From assembly GCA_036381495.1 (NCBI GenBank), contig DASVCS010000095.1:1-25553 (forward strand): 25,553 nt of DNA, read 5' to 3'. Positions 22,247-25,553 of this stretch are shown here, in pieces. Made by a program: the position numbers and the translations under genes. The stretch comes from DASVCS01 sp036381495. GTDB taxonomy: Bacteria > Gemmatimonadota > Gemmatimonadetes > Longimicrobiales > RSA9. Position 1 is the stretch's first letter; each line of letters opens with the position of its first letter. A model generated the notes under the pieces. The model had not been told where the DNA came from. It made no database searches and saw only the letters and a program-made list of their open reading frames with translations.

Positions 22247-22866
22247 TTCAAGTACGGCTCGATCCGCTCCGCAAAGCTCGTGCGCGCCCGGTGCAGTCGG
22301 CTCTTCACCGTGCCCAGGTTGACGCCGGTGATCTCGGCGATCTCCTCGTACGTCTTCCCCTCGAGCTCGCGCAGCTTGAACACCAGCCGGTGATGCTCCG
22401 GGAGTTCGTCGACCGTCTTCTCGACGATCTCCTGGAGATACCGCTTCCGGTACATGTCATCCGGGCGCATCGAGGAGTCTTCGAACTGGAGCGGCCGGTG
22501 GTCCGGCTCCCAGTGCGTCGTCAGCTTCTGGAACAGCACGAGCGGACTCCGCGAGCGGTTCCGCAACTCGTTCTTGGCCAGGTTCGAGCAGATCGTGTAG
22601 ATCCACGTCGAGAACTTCTTCGACTGGTCGAACCGGTGCAGGTGCCGCGTCACGCGGATGAACGCCTCCTGGACCAGGTCCTCCGCCCGGTCCCGGTCCC
22701 CCGTCTTCCGGGTGATGAAGTGCACCAGCTTGTCGTGGTATCGATCATACAATTCCGAGAACGCGCCCGGGTGGCCCTCGAGGTGCGCGGCCACCAACTC
22801 GCCGTCCTGTAGCTCGTTCAGCGGGTCCCGGATCCCTGCCAGCGCCGTTACGGTCGTCGTGGCCAT
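22243..22866 (-). CDS. RNA polymerase ECF-type sigma factor
   Basis: A 207-residue sigma factor of the extracytoplasmic function class. Region 2 occupies about residues 36-102 and includes AEDLVQEAFIRVTRHLHRFD and FSTWIYTICSNLAKNELRNR, the core-binding and -10 recognition parts. Region 4 (about 150-200) ends in the helix-turn-helix YEEIAEITGVNLGTVKSRLH. Regions 1.1, 1.2 and 3 are absent, as expected for the class. The ATG at 22866 has AAAGGAGA just upstream; the open frame continues to 22974 but that stretch looks like promoter DNA. No anti-sigma factor gene is adjacent, which is unusual for RpoE-like factors, so its control is not visible. A GGAACC at 22965-22970 (minus strand) might be part of an ECF-type autoregulated promoter, a weak suggestion. 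The gap 22867-23151 contains no supported gene. Confidence 0.94.
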   Translation of the reverse strand: MATTTVTALAGIRDPLNELQDGELVAAHLEGHPGAFSELYDRYHDKLVHFITRKTGDRDRAEDLVQEAFIRVTRHLHRFDQSKKFSTWIYTICSNLAKNELRNRSRSPLVLFQKLTTHWEPDHRPLQFEDSSMRPDDMYRKRYLQEIVEKTVDELPEHHRLVFKLRELEGKTYEEIAEITGVNLGTVKSRLHRARTSFAERIEPYLN

Positions 22867-23151
22867 CGGTCTCCTTTCCGCGGGCGATCGTGCATGCGCA
22901 ATGCGTGCGAAGGCCCGCGAGAAACGGGAAAAATCATCGAAGAATCGGGAACATTCCATGCCCCGGTTCCGCACTGTCGATTTGGCACTGTAAACTACAA
23001 GATCGCGCCCTCGAACTCAAGGGGTTCGGCGCGGGAATTTCGCGCATTTCAGCACCCGTTCGAGTGAGCGGCGCCGAGCGGGGAAGGGCGCCGGGCACGG
23101 GGGCGTGGGGTGTCGCCGGGCGGCCCGGACGGCGGCGCGGCGGAGCCCGTG

Positions 23152-23397
23152 CTACGGCCGGTCGACGCCGTGGACGAACTCATCCACGAGCGCCTCGAAT
23201 CGGGTGCGCATCTGGCGTGCCTCACGGGCCGCGCGGTCCTGAAGCTCGGGGACCTCGTAGGCGGGTGGGTTGTCGCCCTTCCCCCAGTCGGTCCCGGGTC
23301 CGCGGGCGCGCTCGCGGGCGCGGGCGGCCATCCAGCGGTGGGCCGCGTCGACGAGTTCCTCGAGGATTCGCTCCGGGGGCCGTACGTCCTGCAACAT
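23152..23397 (-). CDS. Small protein of unknown function
   Basis: An 81-residue frame starting at an ATG preceded by GGAGTCGAGGGT, a reasonable ribosome binding site. The product (MLQDVRPPERILEELVDAAH at the start, MRTRFEALVDEFVHGVDRP at the end) is rich in charged and helix-forming residues, with a Gly/Asp/Pro turn in the middle, and looks like a real small helical protein. No family is recognised. It lies between the sigma factor and infC on the same strand, in the position where rpmI is found in many genomes, but it has none of the basic composition of ribosomal protein L35. The frame is open a little further upstream, to 23451. GC-rich DNA often gives chance frames, so this call is tentative. 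Confidence 0.5.
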   Translation of the reverse strand: MLQDVRPPERILEELVDAAHRWMAARARERARGPGTDWGKGDNPPAYEVPELQDRAAREARQMRTRFEALVDEFVHGVDRP

Positions 23398-23576
23398 ACC
23401 CTCGACTCCTGGCCGGGCGGGGTTCGCGGGTGCCACGGGAGCAAGAGGCATGCCCTGCGCGGCCCGTGCGCCGGCGGCGCGCCGTGGTACGGCGGCCCAC
23501 CGGCCCGGGAGTCCGGAAGCGCCGTGTCGTCGTGTTCGCGCGGCCGGCGCATGCGATCCGGGGTCGTAGGGTCCGC

Positions 23577-24092
23577 CTATGCGGGCGCCAGCATCATCGT
23601 GAGCCGGCGGCCTTCGACCTGCGTGTCCCGGGACTCGACCGTCGCGACGTCGGCCAGTGCGGCGGCGACGCGGTCCATGACCTGGACGCCGAGCTCGGAG
23701 CGCCGAAGCTCGCGGCCGCGATACATGAGCGTCACCTTGACCTTCTTGCCCTGTTCGAGGAAGCGGCGCGCGTTGCGGACCTTGTAGTCGAAGTCGTGGT
23801 CCTCGATCTTCGGCCGGAACTTGACTTCCTTGATGTCGATCACGTGTTGCCGCTTCCGGGCGGCGCGGTCCCGCTTCTGCTGTGCGTAGCGGTACTTGCC
23901 CCAGTCCATGATCCGGACGACGGGGGGACGGGCGTTCGGTGCGATTTCGACGAGGTCGAGGCCGGCCTCGCTGGCGGCCTCCCTGGCCTGACCGAGTGAG
24001 ACGATTCCGAGCTGTTCGCCCCCGGAATCGATCAGGCGGACGGGGCTGATGCGGATCTGGTCATTGACGCGGGTCGTCGATCTCTGTGCGAT
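23577..24092 (-). CDS. infC: Translation initiation factor IF-3, apparent ATC start
   Basis: A 171-residue IF-3, which binds the 30S subunit, checks start codon pairing and prevents premature joining of 50S. The N domain (about 1-75) includes RVNDQIRISPVRLIDSGGEQ and the signature RIMDWGKYRYAQQK, a basic linker follows, and the C domain (86-171) contains VKFRPKIEDHDFDYKVRNAR and KVKVTLMYRGRE. No ATG, GTG or TTG lies at the expected start: AGGAGG (24103-24098) is followed by AC and then ATC ATC, giving a start at 24092 five bases from the Shine-Dalgarno sequence (or 24095 at two bases). Non-AUG starts are known for infC, AUU in E. coli and AUC in Myxococcus xanthus, where IF-3 represses its own translation through the poor start. 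The nearest in-frame ATG (24161) would add 23 residues, placing the Shine-Dalgarno sequence inside the gene. rpmI and rplT do not follow it. Confidence 0.95.
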   Translation of the reverse strand: MAQRSTTRVNDQIRISPVRLIDSGGEQLGIVSLGQAREAASEAGLDLVEIAPNARPPVVRIMDWGKYRYAQQKRDRAARKRQHVIDIKEVKFRPKIEDHDFDYKVRNARRFLEQGKKVKVTLMYRGRELRRSELGVQVMDRVAAALADVATVESRDTQVEGRRLTMMLAPA

Positions 24093-24164
24093 GATGTCCT
24101 CCTGTTTCGGGTGATGCTGCGCGTTCTCTCGCGTACCGGCGTTGTCCGGGCCGGCCGCCACGAC

Positions 24165-24581
24165 TCACCGCGGTGGCTCCGACCGCGGCCAGTGGTAGGT
24201 GGCCGAATCCCGGAGCGGGCCGAAGACCTCCGAGAGTTCCTGACCCGGGAGCCGGATCCGTACACGGACGTCTTCGGGGACGACCACCAGGTAGTCGACG
24301 TGGTCGGCGCCGACCGCCGTGAGCTGCAACCGCCCGACCACGCCATCGCTCAGACCGAAGCCGGCGAAGCCATGTCGGGTCCGCCCCGTCACGTCGATCA
24401 TGCCCGGCCGGCCGCGCAGCAGGTGGAGCGACCCCGGCGCCTGGGCGAGCACGTCGATCGTGAGGTCATCGTCGAGATAGACGAAGCGCTCGCGGAGGAC
24501 ATCACGCTGCCGTGCCTCGGCGGCGTGCGGGAGCACCACGAGCAGGAGCGGGATCATCCGGGCCAAGCGTTGCACGCGCAT
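24165..24581 (-). CDS. Small exported protein of unknown function
   Basis: A 138-residue protein with a short signal peptide (MRVQRLARMIPLLLVVLPHA, possible cleavage after AEA). The mature part has alternating hydrophobic and polar residues suggestive of a beta-sandwich: LTIDVLAQAPGSLHLLRG, VDYLVVVPEDVRVRIRL. No family is recognised, although the pattern faintly recalls the strand-rich DUF4097-type proteins. The ATG at 24581 has GGAG five bases upstream. It begins 15 bases after the stop of the gene at 24597 and so probably shares its transcript; infC follows 72 bases later. Confidence 0.7.
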   Translation of the reverse strand: MRVQRLARMIPLLLVVLPHAAEARQRDVLRERFVYLDDDLTIDVLAQAPGSLHLLRGRPGMIDVTGRTRHGFAGFGLSDGVVGRLQLTAVGADHVDYLVVVPEDVRVRIRLPGQELSEVFGPLRDSATYHWPRSEPPR

Positions 24582-24596
24582 AATGACTCCGGTCGA

Positions 24597-25103
24597 TCAT
24601 CGGCCGTGCAGCCGGTCCATGGTGGTCTCGACATAATACTCCGGAACCGCGGCCGATCGTTCCATCGGACTCAGGCCGGCGGCCTGGCGCCAGCCGGCGA
24701 CGCGGCGCGCATCCCGCCGCACGATACCGCGACCCGTCACCCGCTCACCCCGCGGCGGGTGCCGGCGCACGCCGTCGAGGATCCGGAGGAAGACGACCTC
24801 TCCGCCATCGAGCCGCACCCAGACGCCGTCCGGGACGGGCGCCCCCACCACATCGCCGTCGAAGAGAACGGGCTGGCCGATACTGGCGGGATCGAAGGGG
24901 AGGACCGACGAGAGCGGGACCGCGACCTCGGTGGCGTCTTCGGCTCCGGGTGACCGCGCCCGTTCCGCCGCGGCCGGCGCGGCGACCGTCGCGTCGCGCC
25001 GATCGGTCAGCCGATCCACCAGGATCAGAATCACGATGAGGAGGACGATGAACCCGAGCAGCCACGCCCAGAGCGGTCCCATTCGCCTCGGCCGATCGGC
25101 CAT
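24597..25103 (-). CDS. Single-pass membrane protein of unknown function
   Basis: A 168-residue protein with a basic N terminus (MADRPRRMG), one transmembrane segment at about residues 11-31 (LWAWLLGFIVLLIVILILVD), an Ala-rich linker, and a soluble domain of about 110 residues with LDGGEVVFLRILDGVRRHPP. The domain is strand-rich and probably faces the periplasm. No family is recognised. The ATG at 25103 follows GGGAGAGGG; an earlier in-frame ATG at 25133 has no site. It is the first gene of a likely pair with the exported protein at 24165. The gap 25104-25259 shows nothing further. Confidence 0.75.
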   Translation of the reverse strand: MADRPRRMGPLWAWLLGFIVLLIVILILVDRLTDRRDATVAAPAAAERARSPGAEDATEVAVPLSSVLPFDPASIGQPVLFDGDVVGAPVPDGVWVRLDGGEVVFLRILDGVRRHPPRGERVTGRGIVRRDARRVAGWRQAAGLSPMERSAAVPEYYVETTMDRLHGR

Positions 25104-25259
25104 AACCCTCTCCCGTGCACGGCCCTGCGGCATCGAGCTGCAAGCGGCGTTCCCGGCCTGGCTCCCACGCCGCCACCCGGCGAATCGGCGAGGACACCGA
25201 AGACGCCCCTGCGCGTGGGACGCCTCCGGCGTGTTCGGGTGCCGCGCCGACGAGCGCCG

Positions 25260-25553
25260 CTAGTAACGGCCCTGGACGGTATCGCCCGGCCGCGTGGGCT
25301 GCCGCGTGCCCGGCTGTGCCGGCTGCGTGGGCTTCATCCCCGGCTGGCTCGGCTGCATCCCGGGCTGACCGGGCTGCGCACCCGCCGGTGCACTGCCGAG
25401 CATCAGATCCTGGTGGACCGTCCAGTCCGCAAAATCGGCGCTATCGCGGAGTCGGGCATCCTCGATCCACCGCGTGGCGCGGTCCCGCGGCATCTCCTGG
25501 ATCATGCCGATGACCTCGACGTCCGTTCCGGACTGGATATCCGTGTGCGCCAG
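25260..25553 (-). CDS. C-terminal part of a protein with Pro/Gln/Gly-rich tail (cut by window edge)
   Basis: The last 97 codons of a gene that enters from beyond the window; the frame is open to the edge, so the internal ATG at 25505 is not necessarily the start. The visible folded part contains DIQSGTDVEVIGMIQEMPRD and RLRDSADFADWTVHQDLML, which I cannot assign. It ends in a low-complexity tail built from QPGMQPSQPGMKP-like units, probably a disordered linker or surface-exposed tail. It lies 156 bases upstream of the membrane protein gene on the same strand. Confidence 0.65.
   Translation of the reverse strand: MAHTDIQSGTDVEVIGMIQEMPRDRATRWIEDARLRDSADFADWTVHQDLMLGSAPAGAQPGQPGMQPSQPGMKPTQPAQPGTRQPTRPGDTVQGRY

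Noticed and set aside
22890..23999. Plus-strand frame of 369 codons
   Set aside because: It runs antisense through infC and has repetitive Arg/Gly composition.

Overview
The window reads as chromosomal DNA from a very GC-rich, Gram-negative-type bacterium, most likely a member of the Gemmatimonadota. That placement is inferred from the combination of genes: a secreted carboxypeptidase-Q-like M28 peptidase, a CBM9/DUF5916 outer-membrane-type protein, a large HExxH lipoprotein metalloprotease (DUF5117/DUF4953 type), several beta-propeller lipoproteins, and lipoboxes and signal peptides throughout. No tRNA, rRNA, CRISPR array, transposase or phage gene was seen.

Layout. At 1-214 (-) lies the start of an ABC-2 type transporter ATPase cut by the window edge. 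At 500-1954 (+) is an M28 peptidase. At 2499-4652 (+) is a compact cassette: a beta-propeller lipoprotein, a membrane-anchored thioredoxin-like CPSC protein overlapping its stop codon, and an 81-residue leader-bearing peptide with six cysteines. A DUF4097-type repeat protein (-) and phosphoenolpyruvate carboxylase (+) are divergent at 4741-8604. A good sigma70-type promoter with an overlapping inverted repeat (8623-8677) drives a CBM9/DUF5916 gene that is broken by one in-frame TAG at 9801. Facing it is the metalloprotease lipoprotein (11535-14006, -). At 14340-21416 (+) follow a multi-PAS histidine kinase, a DWED-motif beta-propeller-like lipoprotein, a lytic transglycosylase with an arginine-rich tail, and a second M28 peptidase. 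The rest (21469-25553) is on the minus strand: OsmC, an ECF sigma factor, a small unknown gene, infC with an apparent ATC start, two small envelope proteins of unknown function, and the end of a Pro/Gln-rich protein.

How the genes fit together. Much of the window serves the cell envelope: secreted or lipid-anchored peptidases, a barrel-type protein, a peptidoglycan lytic enzyme and a sensor kinase suggest a protein-scavenging lifestyle. The housekeeping genes (ppc, infC) sit among these without an obvious shared pathway. Most genes have their own Shine-Dalgarno sequence and gaps of 50-500 bases, so long operons are few; the clearest are 2499-4300 (ATGA overlap) and 24165-25103 (15-base gap).

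Two things stand out beyond ordinary annotation. First is the beta-propeller / thioredoxin-like / Cys-rich peptide cassette, which resembles in layout the Bacteroidota clusters of 6-bladed beta-propeller proteins with NVEALA-type peptides. Second is a recurring intergenic element made of degenerate hexamer arrays kept in strict 6-base register beside GC-rich hairpins with three-base loops. It occurs near 1955-2113, 11452-11523, 18451-18569 and 21923-22246, with different hexamer units at different sites.
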